A DNA stretch of 64,000 nt from Stenurella melanura (GCA_963583905.1 OY757313.1:77038201-77102200), one strand, 5' to 3'; counted from the stretch's first letter, positions 11,571 through 22,960 are shown. Translations and numbers: made by a program. Notes: generated by a model from the sequence alone, not told the origin.

Positions 11571-11999
11571 TATGTACTATTCCTGCATACTTGAAAATAT
11601 AATAATCCAATAGCTACGTGTTTCTCGTCTGTCAATTTCATTAATTAGTTCAAAAGCTTTAGTGTAGGGCATCCGACACCGCGCACGCTTCGCGAGCCGT
11701 ACTTAATGTGTCGCCACTCGCCACGTTGCATTCTCGTGCGTTAAACAAAAAAATCAGAACCCTATACATTCATATACATTTTTGATGTGAAATTTCCCCC
11801 TCTATCGCCTAGTGCTATTAGTTTTTTGGTATATTTTTTTATTTTTCGAGTTATTGGCCAAAAACTGAATTTCGACCAATATTTTCAATTTTTTTAGGGG
11901 TCGCCGACACCTTACAGTTGTAAACTTTTTTTATCGTATTCTACATCAACAAAAATACTTATTTTGAAAAATTCAGCCATATAACAGTTAGTGACCTGT

Positions 12000-12175
12000 T
12001 TTTGTCAATTTCTGTCTCTGACAACTGGGCTATTAGGCTTGTGAGCACGGAATCCCGGGTTCGAATTCTGGTCAGGGTATGGATGTTTAGTGACGTTTTT
12101 AATGTGTTACCGAGATGGTAGCAATGGGCTAGGCCGCTGTTGAGTGGCACAACATGTCTGCTTAGACATTTGTTC
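12000..12175 (+). repeat. tRNA-derived SINE-like sequence
   Basis: A near-consensus polymerase III B box, GGTTCGAATTC at 12058-12068, sits in a T-arm-like hairpin (CCGGG/TCTGG with two G-T pairs). The upstream A box region is degenerate. Downstream sequence is unrelated to a tRNA, as in a SINE. No second copy was found in the window and the 3' end is unclear. Confidence 0.5.
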
Positions 12176-12259
12176 TATATTTCTCATCCCATGGGTAAAA
12201 ACCGCTGTCTAAGGAATCACTACTCCATCCAGTCAACGTTAGATGTCATACAATAATTT

Positions 12260-12597
12260 GAGACCTTGGTATGTGTACCAAATCTCAAGTTTCTGTACTC
12301 TTTACCTCTATTCATCCCTGAACTGAATGAGTTTAAAATATAATCTAGTTCCAGATCTCATTATAATACATAGGTGTACCCAATTTCAAGTCAGTGTCTT
12401 AAGCCGTTCCAGAGTCATTGTGCGCACAAAGAAAGTTGCAAACCAACCGACCGACAGATCAACAGTTATTCATTCTCGCTCAGATTTAAAATTTCGACGT
12501 TTCATGACATTCTATACATATTTCATAAAAAAAAAGTTATAAATTTTTTTCACAGTTACTCTACTTCCACTCCATGTGGATGTAGAAGTAGGTAATA
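12260..12597 (-). repeat. Dispersed repeat family B, copy on minus strand
   Basis: Carries the family B head in reverse (TACTTCCACTCCATGTGGATG ending near 12597), the segment AAATTTCGACGTTTCATGAC, a CCGACCGACAG tract and one internal unit (CTAGTTCCAGATCTCATTATA). The copy is short, with about one unit of the internal array. Confidence 0.75.
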
Positions 12598-13455
12598 TAG
12601 TGAATTTTATTTGATATCGGTGCAAGGATTTTCTCGTTTAGGCTGTTACTTTATTTGTCTGTTTTTCTTTTCGTATTCATTTTGCAACATTTTTGAAAAG
12701 TATCAGCGCAGCGTCGAAAACAAAATCATGTTTCAATATACTGATCCTTCGTGTATAACCTCGAGTTTAAGTTCAGGCGTTCTTCGGTTAACATATGTTC
12801 CATGGTAATTTTATTTAAATACCTAATAAAAATACATATTAAATAGTGAATAAATAATGTGGTTTTAATAGGACAAGGTACCAGCTTATCTAACCAATAA
12901 AGTACAACATCCAGGTGTTCTGTTTGTTTTCAGTATATGATTTATTTTTGGTATTTTTATTTCATTATAGCGATGTTTGGGGTTTGACTAGGGTTCACAA
13001 TGAGTGACAGTTTTTCTGTGTAAATATGCTTGTATTTTCGGGTAAGCCAGCTTCCGCGCACTGTCCACGCTCTTACAGACATAATGTAACTTCTTAATCG
13101 TGTCATACAGGAAAACCGTTGCACCTACGTTTAATTAAGTAATAACCTTTCATCTGTAAAACTTTCCGTATCATTCATTATAACTTTTATTTAAAAATCG
13201 TACAAATGCTTATTACTAACTTGTGTGGTTAGCCAGAGCCGCTCTCACAAGTGGTTTGCACAAGGAGTTTTTTCAACAATTTTCTCATGTGATCAATTGT
13301 ACCTTAAATGTTTTCTTAACCGCTTCTCAAGTCACCGAGGTAACTCCTTGAAAACCCAAAATGATTTTGTGTTAGGTAAAGAGAAACGAGGCCCTACAGT
13401 TTATAGTGGAGTCCAAACCACATCTTGGGGATAATTTTATAATTAAAATTATTTC
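12598..13455. other. No gene recognised
   Basis: Frames at 12611-12808 and 13225-13434 (plus) have no recognisable domain. The stretch 13220-13455 may be the body of a SINE whose head is the tRNA-like sequence next to it, which is inference only. Confidence 0.35.
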
Positions 13456-13537
13456 GCGGTGAGCAGGGATTGAACCTGCTTTGCTAGGTATGCCAGTATC
13501 CAAGCTAGACGCGCTAAACCACTGAACTACCTACCCT
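13456..13537 (-). tRNA. tRNA-like sequence or tRNA-derived SINE head
   Basis: On the minus strand there is a perfect A box (TAGTTCAGTGG, 13519-13529) and a B box (GGTTCAATCCC, 13466-13476) inside a perfect 5 bp T stem GCAGG/CCTGC. The box spacing is about 9 bases longer than in a standard tRNA. The acceptor stem pairs poorly (GGGTAGG against TCACCGC) and no clean 5+7+5 anticodon arm can be drawn. It is therefore more likely a tRNA pseudogene or a SINE promoter than a working tRNA, and the amino acid cannot be assigned. Confidence 0.55.
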
Positions 13538-15832
13538 CGTGATTCATATTTCTTTAAGGTTTTCGCATTATTATAACACACCAATTGTTTTGTCTGCCTT
13601 AATTATTTTTAAAGCTATTTATTATTTACATCTTGCGAGCAGGAGATAACATATCTGCTCTTGAATCCTCTCACAAGTTCGACCCGGCGTCGCACGTCGC
13701 CCCGTTTAACTCTTAAATTGCAAATGCCCTTCAGTTAGTGTCGTGGATGTCTGTCTAGCGTCGAACACGAGTACAAATAATGTATTATTTAATTATTGTC
13801 GATAAACTAGTTTTGAATGCATTTCATTTCGCCACTTAAATTTATTACATATCTCATAAAATGGAGCATTTTCATGCATTAGAATCAAATTTGTCCGAAC
13901 ATAAGTTGCATGTGGGGCTACAACCGATTGAAGATTATGTTGCACATAACGGGTGACTGTAAATAATTTTCACCAGAACAAAATAGGTTCTTCCGATACT
14001 AACTTCTATCCAACCATTACATTTCCCACTTTAAAGCTACGGACTTTCGAGCTATCCATGCTTGCTTCCCTCCACGAATTCGATTGTCTAATTCAAATCG
14101 GAGGTCCTCCAAAATGGCTTAAGCGTGTTTCTAAATAAACCCTACACCAAATTAAAGTTCATGACGAGTACATTAAAAGTTCTATTTTGCACAACTGTGT
14201 AGGATGGGTCTTTCTAGAAATTTTACGGTTCCAAAGTTCATAAACTGAATTTTAAGAAAATAATAATATATACATCTTTTTTGACAAATCGCTTACGTTG
14301 TGGATACTTTTTTCGTTCGTTTGGGATCAGTTAGTGTCTCTAAGTAGTTAAATATCCGTTTTGTGTGGAATGCCTTTAGACAAAGAGTAAAAGGTTAAAC
14401 ATCAACAGAACAGGATTCTTCATATTCTTCGTCAGATCTCTCAATAACGACTTACCTACTCTTGATCTAAAAATTCCGCTGGTTTCGTTATTGTTTCAAG
14501 TGTTTTGCCAAAATACTAAAAAGCAATCGTCAGTATAGTAGACGTTTTGTCCTTTTTCTTTATTTAGCAAAATCCGACCAAATATATTGAGTGAAAGATG
14601 TGCGAAACTTACTATTCTTTATATTGTCTAAATGTTATTTGTGGCACTATCTTATTAAGCACCGCTTAAAAAGAAAACATACATGTGGCAGGAAGTCCCA
14701 AAGAATTGAAGAAGGAAAAGGAAGATTACTATTCTTTATGTTAAGTTCTAGAACTTTAGTACCCTGGAACTGAAAATCCCAAGCTAATGTTTGTTTACTA
14801 GTTAATTTAATTTATTAATTAAATTTCCACTGATAAGAATAATTCTCGTATCACTTTTTTTCTCTGCCATCCTGTCAGGAAAAGTATTAGTCATGTTTCT
14901 AGCTGATACAAATAGCTCTTATACTAACACTTATCCATCTCTGTATAAAGAAAATCGAACCACTTTCCACGTTTTATACAGTCTCATACATTTTTTTTGT
15001 AGTATAATTAGCACTTGATGATTGAGAGATATAAATTGAAAATGCAATACACTCTTTACATGCATGAAATGTTTTAATTCAAATTAAATGTGTTTCACGA
15101 TGTTAAAAATAGTTACTATTGGCTCGTGCAATACATTCCAGGTTATTTCCAAGTCACTTTTTATTTGTAAATTTGTTACATATTGAATTGATCCGAATAT
15201 ATGGAAGACGCCATTCAGAATATAATGAGGAACTCCATACTACACATATACAATGAGGATGTCTATGCCATATAGTTAATAAGATTCGCTTCTTTATTCC
15301 AGAGGTATGTGAACGCAAGTTGTATCAAAAGATATATTTTCAATCCGTTTAGAGGTTTATATAATTTTATGGAGTATGCATTCGACAAACATTAAAATTT
15401 TCTAGTCCTGAATGTGAAATTGAATAATTAAAATGTTATTTATTATTTTAATGTTGTATCTATTTGAAATTATAGTTGAGGGAATACATATGTTAGAACG
15501 AAGGAGCAAGGGTAGCAGCGGTGGCATTTGTCGGGCCAAAGCTGCTTTATCAGAAAGCTTTTTCAGACAAAAACGTAGAGATAAAATTTGCATGAAATGT
15601 TATGCTCTGCAACTTTGCTTTCCTGATATTTTCCCCCAAAATACTTAGTTTTTCCTCAAAACAGGCGAAAAAGCGCTAACATTCATATATGTGTATATAT
15701 TTCTCAAAAATCACCGTTTTCTAGAACTGCGGGAAGGTGAAAATCATGTGTACACAACCCATGCTTCACTTTTTACAGGTCTCACAGCTGTGGGAAAAAT
15801 TTCTTTAATTTTTTCTAATTTGAAGAGACTAG
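13538..15832. other. No gene recognised
   Basis: Several 60-70 codon frames without known domains. The stretch 15478-15540 (AATACATATGTTAGAACGA, GGAGCAAGG, CGGTGGCATTTGTCGG) has a diverged copy at 31984-32045, so a short dispersed repeat (family E) is present. A GC-richer patch around 13690-13760 (CGGCGTCGCACGTCGCC) is unexplained. Confidence 0.4.
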
Positions 15833-15856
15833 TTAGGTTAGGTTAGGTTAGGTTAG
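15833..15856 (+). repeat. Short (TTAGG)n tract
   Basis: Four perfect TTAGG units followed by TTAG. TTAGG is the ancestral insect telomere repeat, so an interstitial tract of this size fits an insect source but is too short to indicate a telomere. Confidence 0.85.
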
Positions 15857-17100
15857 ATTAGTTAGAGGAAACACATACGGTGGTTTGTAGAAGCGCATGC
15901 ACGGTTTAACCTTCGGCTATTGTCAATCATAACGAAAGGTCTTATCATTCGGAAACGGCTAGAGAAGAATCAATTGAAGAATCTCCTCCAATACCACCAA
16001 CTCTCATCGGCGGATCTCTACTGGTAGAAAAATGTTCCATGTCCATATGTCAAAAAACTAGAAAGTTAGGTACCTAGTGTCGACATATCATGCCAAAGCG
16101 TCTTTCTAAACGTACTTCTTAATACCAAGTTGAGACACCACGCCAATTTGAAATAATTTAAATCTAAACGCAAAATTCGAAACGCACCTACTACGTACTT
16201 GAGTCATTTAAAATGTATTAAATAGAAAACTTGCCCTATTTGACTTTCGACATCCTTAATTCGGCCTCTTCGTCACACGCATGTGATACGAATCGCAATT
16301 TGTATTAATTTTGTAACTTTGGAATATGTATTTTTAAAATGGCATCAATTTGTTTATTTGTAATGACATGACAAGCCTTTCTGTTCACACTGCTTTACTA
16401 TCTTTATAAAGATAATTTGCGAGTGTAAATTATATCGACTCATATTTTACAACTGGAAGAACGAGTTTTGATCTAACTGTAATAAAGTGGTGCAAAGTAA
16501 TTATTACAAATTGAAATGTACGTTCGATGTAAGATCTTTTCAATAAAACGCAGAAAGTAATTTTACATACATATTTTGACTATTTTTTTATTCTACAAAA
16601 TAATTATATTAACTTAATTTATATTTATATTTTATAATACTTCTAATTTATTACATGACAAATTAAATATTAGTTTTCTAATCTAATATTAATGATAGCA
16701 TTAAGTTTTCACCTTCAATTTAGTTAGTACACATTAAAACTTGATTCATTTTGTAGCGAACGTGTTCCTTGTTTGTAAATCAGTAGGTGAGTTCACATGA
16801 GAGATTATGGGTGAGTTGTAAGAAGTCAATGCAGGTGCTTGATGACTATGACTCACATCGGTCAATATGAAACTCAACAAACTGCTTCTTCAACTCTTAG
16901 CATGGGCGACGATGTAGGGGGCATATTATGTGGTATACCAAAGTATTTCGTATACAATTTCAGATTTCTTCAGGGAAATCGACAGAAACAACGCTTTTAG
17001 TTAGTGGCGTGTTAGAATCGTGTCAAAACAATGTTTGATTGTTCTGAAGTAGGCAAAGAAAATCAGCACTTTCTTATGACTTAGAAATTTTATTTATCTA
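15857..17100. other. No gene recognised
   Basis: AT-rich, particularly 16560-16740. No coding or repeat structure was recognised. Confidence 0.4.
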
Positions 17101-17103
17101 ACA

Positions 17104-18060
17104 TAGCCTAGGCAAAGGAGCCTGAAAAAGTCTTGTTTAAAAAAAAGAAAAAGAAATGTCAAGCGGGGTTTTTCAGCGGGAACGTGTACCTCTTAATATG
17201 TATAATTACCTAAAATCCAAGAGCTAAAAATTAGTGCGTTTATGTTTAATTAATAAGTGAAGTTATGAAAAACGAGATTTTGGCTTGTATAGTTTATCTT
17301 TAGGTTTTACGAAAATACGTTTGAAGAAAAAGTTGTAGATATTAAAAATATCTACAAAATGGACCCCACCGTATTAAAATCGGTTAATTAGTTCTTCAAC
17401 AAAATGCTAAATACTGCTAAAAAACGCTGTTTTTTAAATTAATTTTCAGTTTATAAAAAAAATAAACGTAGGCGTAACAAACTTTGATAGGTTCTAGGTT
17501 TTGCTGTGTAGTATGAGTGTATTTTTTAACGTCCGAGCAGTTCAAAATCGTGCGCGCTCGTAAAATCACCATTATCTGTGCTTTCTGTGGACGTACAAAA
17601 ATGTATAGCCAATTCATTTGGGGTAGCTCGACGATAGAACGAAATATCGTTATCGTTATATCGTTAGTTTTGCAAAAAAGCATCTCAGTCCATAAAACAG
17701 GCCTCTTTTAACTTTCCTTTCTTCTGCACGTGTCTTATTAACTATTATTGTTATTTGTATTGCTATTGTTGATATCAGTATTGATGTTGCTGAAATAATT
17801 AACCGATTTTAATGCGGTTGGGCCAGTTTTGAAGATATTTTTAATATCTACAACTTCTTCGGACGTATTTTCGTAAAACCTAAAGATAAATTTATACAAG
17901 CCAAAAACTCGTTTTCATAAATTCACTTGTTAATTAAATATAGACGCACTAATTTTTACCAGTTGATTTCAAGTGCAATAGTTATAGTCATATTAAGAGG
18001 TACACATTCCCGCTGAAATACCCCGGTTGGCTTTTTTTTCAAAAACTCTTACCTGGACTA
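17104..18060. mobile_element. Fold-back MITE, about 957 bp, with ACA flanks
   Basis: Arms of roughly 290 bp pair in inverted orientation. The ends are TAGCCTAGGCAAAG at 17104 and CTTACCTGGACTA ending at 18060. GGTTTTTCAGCGGGAACGTG pairs near 18010, TTTATCTTTAGGTTTTACG near 17297 pairs near 17880, and GATATTAAAAATATCTAC near 17338 pairs near 17840. Both sides are flanked by ACA (17101-17103 and 18061-18063), a possible 3 bp target duplication. The ~390 bp spacer has short frames on both strands with no recognisable domain. Confidence 0.75.
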
Positions 18061-18125
18061 ACATAGGCATAGAATATGGCTATTATTATGGTGATTTTAC
18101 ATATTATTATAGAATGTGATGTATT

Positions 18126-18373
18126 AGAGCTCTATTACACTAGGCCACCTGTGGCGCCACCAAGCTGAGACACTGGTGGCGCAACTGGTGGAGCTGTGAA
18201 AAAGAGCGTCGCCACCGGTGATGCAACCTAAAATATTCAGTGCATTTTAAGAGCTCTATTACACTAGGCCACCTGTGGTGCCACCAAGCTGAGACACTGG
18301 TGGCGTAACTGGTGGAGCTGTGAAAAAGAGCATCGCCACCGGTGATGCAACCTAAAACATCCATGCATTGATA
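18126..18373 (+). repeat. Tandem duplication of the left terminus, 2 x 124 bp
   Basis: The two units differ at only a few positions (for example GTGGCGCC versus GTGGTGCC, AGCGTC versus AGCATC), so the duplication is younger than most repeats in the window. Confidence 0.9.
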
Positions 18374-18891
18374 ACCATGTCGTGGCACGAAAGTGTGCTT
18401 CTTCTCGTCTTATTAAGAAAAAAAAAAGAAAAGATGCAGATATAGAAAAATGCATGTACATCCAATGCTAGCACTAAGAGAAGAAAAAGGCCTTTATTAC
18501 ACTTTGTTTAAAGAACTTTGTGCAGATGATAACACATTTTTTAATTACTGTCGTATGTCAAAACTTTCGCTATTCTCTTTTCACTATTACCTTCATCGGA
18601 AATTATTAAACTTAAACTGTCAATATATTAGTTGCAATTGATATTGGTGGAGCAACACTGGTGTCTAAGTGTAATAGATTACATATAAAACAATGTCTCG
18701 CTATGCAATCACGCCACCACAAGTTGCCCGAGCGGTTGCCAGGGCTGTCCACCAGCACGTCACCAATTTTCCGTGGAGCCACCAGTTACCCTAGTGTAAT
18801 AGGACATATTTACTTAAATGCCCCGCGATGTACTAAACCACCAGTGTCTCAGCTTGGTGGCGCCACCGGTGGCCTAGTGTAATAGAGCTCT
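18126..18891. mobile_element. GC-rich terminal-inverted-repeat element with duplicated left end
   Basis: Starts AGAGCTCTATTACACTAGG and ends with its exact complement at 18891. The inverted repeat continues through GGCCACCTGTGGCGCCACC and AAGCTGAGACACTGGTGG. The left terminus exists as two tandem copies of 124 bp (18126 and 18250). The subterminal region is dense in CCACC/GGTGG and in palindromes such as CCACCGGTGG. No coding capacity beyond repeat-derived frames. Confidence 0.8.
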
Positions 18892-19305
18892 TACACACTA
18901 GTGAGAACATAATCAAATAGTCACTAGTGATATAATGTAAATATAGCTTTTTTCATTTGTAAGTTCTTGACTCACTTTTAAAAAAATAAGCAATCATTTT
19001 TCCATATTTAGAAATATCAATATTTTTAGAAACCTTTAAAGTTGTCTTCAAACATTGAATACTTTTTCCACATTAAAGAAGCTGCACACGCTTTTTCTGT
19101 AGGCTAAGAAAATAAGGCAACATTACATCTTCTTTTACATAAGTAACTGCTTTTTACACAATCGTTATATTCGCTGAATTCCTTGTCATAAAAATAAAAT
19201 TTCTTAGATAGTAAGTTTAAACAAATTTCATTTGCTTCTTTTCTAATTTCTTCTGGGACATACCAGTTTGATCCATTTTTCAGAACTAATGATTATTTTT
19301 ACCTT
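18892..19305. other. No gene recognised
   Basis: AT-rich DNA with no recognisable coding or repeat structure. Confidence 0.4.
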
Positions 19306-19615
19306 TATTATATTCTTCGCAAATACAAAACGAAGAGTATATTGCATTCGATTGGCACATTTCTAAAACCGGTAATATTGCTTGTAGAGAAAAAATTTCA
19401 TATCACTGTGTTGGTAATCGAATTCTGAACGACTTTCATAATGTCCGTCCGTCCGTCTGTGTCTGTCCGTCCGATACGTTGTTTGTAAGCACGGTAACTT
19501 AAGAATGAAAAGTCCGATTGTATTGAAATTTGGACAGCAAGTCAGTGTTACCTAGAGGAAGAACCCTATTGCTATTTGAACAAACTCGATAAATAAATGA
19601 AAAAGTTTTAATGCA
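19306..19615 (+). repeat. Dispersed repeat family A, copy
   Basis: Begins TTATATTCTTCGC at the 5' hairpin (TATTCTTCGC, spacer, CGAAGAGTATA), then TTGCATTCGATTGGCAC, a GTCC-rich tract at 19443-19472, and GATTGTATTGAAATTTGG. The 3' terminus seen in the 44.7 kb copy is missing. Confidence 0.85.
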
Positions 19616-20485
19616 TTATTGTTTATGTGTAGTAAGCAATAAATAACAATCAACACCATAGTAACCATTACATGATCTTTCCAATTTTTACAGATATAGA
19701 AATTAATTTCTCATATGACTTATCAAATTAAAAGAAACTATTATTCAAGTAAAATTTCATGAAAAGAAAGTGTAAGTATGTAGGTCGTGAGGAAATATTT
19801 GCATCACTGTAGTATCTTAACTAGCAAATGTAAAATATAAACAATTTTCTTCTTTTTCACCTCGAAATTTTCTATCACATCGACTACTTGTCCCGTTAAA
19901 ATAAGACCCAATGAATCTGTAGAATACTACAATATTTCCCAGTATATTACTGGAAAATAGCCTTTACGCCTCGTCAGCAGAATATAAGACACCCTTTTTT
20001 GACAAAATATGAAATGGAATTAAAATTATGTCGTAATTCGCTGAATTTTCTAAAACGCCTATGTTTTATTTTCAAAGTTCTATTAAGGATTTTTTTATTA
20101 AATATTGTTACTAATATTCTTTTTATTATATTTATTCTTGTTACCGGTTATTCTCAATAATATATTAGGTATTTAAAAGTGATTATTTTTTTGTTTGCCT
20201 ATACTTGTATATTAGGTAATTATACAGTGCGTGTAATGGCAAGCTAGGTATAGAAAGTAAGAATTGCAACATCACGTGTGCCAGTCGGCAATGAGTAACT
20301 ATAAGCTGGGATACTTCATGTGGCCGATGTGGCCTCGTGCTGTCGTGTCGCATCGGACGAGTGTACTGCTGTTGGGTTGTAATATGTCTCGCACTATATA
20401 TATGTACATACCTAATTCTCCTCTACACGCACCATTATTTTGCAGGTGATTTTTAGTGGGGTAGAAAATCTCAAATTATTTGTTT
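19616..20485. other. No gene recognised
   Basis: Mostly AT-rich. A GC-richer patch at 20226-20440 contains GCGTGTAATGG and, near its end, a possible inverted partner (CACGCACCATTATT). It may be another small element, but the match is too weak to call. Confidence 0.35.
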
Positions 20486-21790
20486 TACTTCCACATCCAC
20501 GTAGTGGATTGGAAGTATGGTAATCGTAAAAATCGTCAATTTTTTCTTCTTCTTGAAATAGGCTTAGAATGTCATGAAACGTCGAGATTTTAAATTTGAG
20601 CGAAAAAAAAATTTTTCTGTCTGTCGGTCTGTCTAACTTTTTTTTATCCGCACGTTTTCTCCTGAGCGGTTTAAGATATTGAATTGAAATTTTGTACACG
20701 TATATATTATAACGAGATCTGGAACTGGATTGTTTTTTGAACATATCCGGTGAAGGGTTGTGGGGTAAATAGGGGGCAATAGGGGAAAATAAGTAAAGCA
20801 AGCTGGTAAGAGTACAGAAACTTGAAATTCGGTGTATGCACTAGAAGCCAAGGCTTCAGATTTTTTAATACCTAATATTTTTCAACCCCCCCACCACCCC
20901 TACTCCATTATTGAAGGGGTTGATGAAATAAAATTGAGATATTCACTTGAAATTTGGTACCCGTATGTATTATAACGACATCTGGAACTGGATTATATTT
21001 TGAGATGATTCCGTTGAAGGGTTGGGGGTTAAATAGGGGTAAATAGAGGAAAATAAGTAAAGCAAGCTGGTAAGAGTACAAAAACTTGGAATTCGGTGTA
21101 TGTACTAGAAGCCAAGGCTTCAGATTTTTTAATAATATTTTTCAACCCCCCCACCATCCCTACTCCATTATTGAAGGGGTTGATAAAATAAAATTGAGAT
21201 ATTCACTTGAAATTTGGTACACGTATGTATTATAACGACATCTGGAACTGGATTATATTTTGAGATGATTCCGTTGAAGGGTTGGGGGTTAAATAGGGGT
21301 AAATAGAGGAAAATGAGTAAAGTAAGCTGGTAAGTGTACCGAACTTGAAATTCGGTATATGTACTAGAAGCCAAGATCTCAAATTATTTATAATATTTTT
21401 CAACTCCCCACCACATTATTAAAGGGGTTGATAAAATAAAATTGAGATATTCACTTGAAATTTGGTACACGTATGTATTATAACGACATCTGGAGCTTGA
21501 TTATATTTTGAGATGATTCAGTTGAATGATTGGAGGTTAAATCGGGGTATATAGGGGAAACTAAGTAAAGCAAGCTGGTAAGAGTAGGTACAGAAATTTG
21601 GGATTTGGTGTATGTGCTAGAAGCGAAGGCCTCAGGTTTTTTTTATAATAGTTTCCATGCCTCCACCATCACCACTCCCTTATTAAAAGAGTTGGTAAAA
21701 TTAAATTTAGATTTTCACTTGAAATTTGGTATACGTATGTATTATAACGATATCTGATGCTAAATTATATTTTGACATGATTGCATGAAG
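20486..21790 (+). repeat. Repeat family B, longest internal tandem array
   Basis: Head: ACTTCCACATCCACGTAGTG, itself part of a palindrome (ACTTCCA...TGGAAGT), then GGTAATCGTAAAAAT, CATGAAACGTCGAGATTTT and a CTGTCTGTCGGTC tract. It is followed by about four tandem units of 248-263 bp, each carrying ATTGAGATATTCACTTGAAA, TATTATAACGACATCTGGAA, GGTTGGGGGTTAAATAGG, AAGTAAAGCAAGCTGGTAAG and CTAGAAGCCAAGGC. The start of ATTGAGAT falls near 20933, 21193, 21441 and 21705. Frames at 20412-21374 (minus) are translations of this repeat and show no protein-like constraint. Confidence 0.85.
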
Positions 21791-21841
21791 TCGTTTTTTT
21801 TTCAGGAACATGTTTGTCACCGTTTTTAGTGGCCCCATTTC

Positions 21842-22242
21842 ATGCTAAATTCAGTATTAACTTCTCCGAAAATACTCTTACTATTTAGTTTCAACATGCG
21901 CCTTCGCCATAACTCGAATATTCCCAACTGTAGAGCACTACTTTCCGATTTTTGCTCACCTTGTGCTAGACATAGCTTAACGAAAAAAATATGGGATCAT
22001 ATGCGACTTTTCAAAATTTTACATCGTATATTGATTATAAAAGCCACCTTGCAAAATAATCCACACATTCTATACGAATGTAACGGCTTTTTCAATGGTT
22101 TCTTTTAGCTCGAAATGTTGTGTGTATGTTCAAATCTAGTGATCAAATTTTTGACCAGTTCCCGATGTCCAATCATGCTGAAATTTTTCACACAACTTTG
22201 ATTCTGAAGACAATACAATATAGTATATTTAATATATGGTAG
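21842..22242. other. No gene recognised
   Basis: One 88-codon plus frame at 21842-22108 has no recognisable domain. No repeat structure was identified apart from the start of the 120 bp array at its right edge. Confidence 0.4.
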
Positions 22243-22560
22243 ATCCAATATGGCGGCCACCACAAAATGGCGGACTACCTTTTTTTGACAGCCCCCTCGA
22301 TATGGGTAATGAAAGGGATATACCCTAAGTAGAAAACAATAAGCTGTGTGACGCCATTCTAAATCCAATATGGCGGCTGGCACAAAATGGCGGATCACCT
22401 ATTTTCTTACAACCTCCTCGGCATCGGTATCAAATGAAAGGGTATGGCAAGTAAAATACAATAAGCTGTGTGGCGTTATTCTAAATCCAATGTGGCGGCC
22501 GACACAACATTATTTTTTTACCACCCCCCTTGATATAGTTATCAAATGAAAGAGTTGGAC
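22243..22560 (+). repeat. Tandem array, period 120-122 bp, about 2.6 copies
   Basis: Each unit starts ATCCAATATGGCGGC (22243, 22363, and mutated to ATCCAATGTGGCGGC at 22485). It continues with ACAAAATGGCGG, a C-rich segment, ATGAAAGGG and ACAATAAGCTGTGTG. The third unit is truncated. A minus frame at 22105-22398 is a translation of this array. Confidence 0.9.
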
Positions 22561-22579
22561 AAGAGTAAACGAAATGATC

Positions 22580-22960
22580 GCGTTTGAATAAAAATATGAA
22601 GCAAGCGAGAAACTAAAATGTAAATAATAAATGAATAAAAAATATTTTTTAAAATAATGATTTTCTTTTAAAACGGAATTGCAGTAAAAAGTAGAAAATA
22701 ATTTTTATTCAGTAATTAAATTGCAAGATGATGATGAAAAAGAAATCCATTGGGCGCTCATAAAGTATTGCTGTTGCTGTTATATGACAACATACTTATT
22801 CATAACGTTTTATCACAATACTGATTGTTGATAAAGGTAATATATTAGAATGTGATATTGTGATATTTTCTACTTTTCTGTGCAATTCGGTTTTAAAAGA
22901 AAACCATTGTTTTAATTTTTTTTTAAATTTATTTCTTACATTATACACTCAAACGAGGCT
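22580..22960. mobile_element. Fold-back MITE
   Basis: GATTTTCTTTTAAAACGGAA then TTGCAG and AAAGTAGAAAAT (near 22660-22705) pair with ATTTTCTACTTTTCTG then CAATTCGGTTTTAAAAGAAA (near 22866-22905). Weaker pairing extends outward to CGCGTTTGA near 22580 and TCAAACGAGG near 22950. The ends are approximate. Confidence 0.65.

Larger units (their letters stand above)
9028..11842. mobile_element. Fold-back element, family D copy 1, interrupted by an insertion
   Basis: Left arm 9028-9937 and right arm 11571-11842 belong to one palindromic element. AACTAATAGCACTAGGCGAT near 9050 pairs with ATCGCCTAGTGCTATTAG near 11805, and GCGAAGCGTGCGCG pairs with CGCGCACGCTTCGCG. A related uninterrupted copy at 26125-27629 has the sequence TCATATATATACTAT where this copy carries the insert, confirming the order of events. 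An inner inverted pair (ATTACTCTTGAAGTAATGTAT near 9450 and its complement near 9830) marks a second fold. Confidence 0.75.

Noticed and set aside
17417..17711. Overlapping plus and minus frames of 88 and 64 codons
   Set aside because: They lie in the spacer of a fold-back MITE and show no domain.
18140..18461. Overlapping minus frames with repeated HHRWR/QLHQLRHQC-type segments
   Set aside because: They are translations of the 124 bp tandem duplication at a transposon terminus.
20412..21374. Minus-strand frames of 68-129 codons
   Set aside because: They lie in the family B head and tandem units. Similar but shifted frames recur in every unit, as expected from repetition, not protein constraint.
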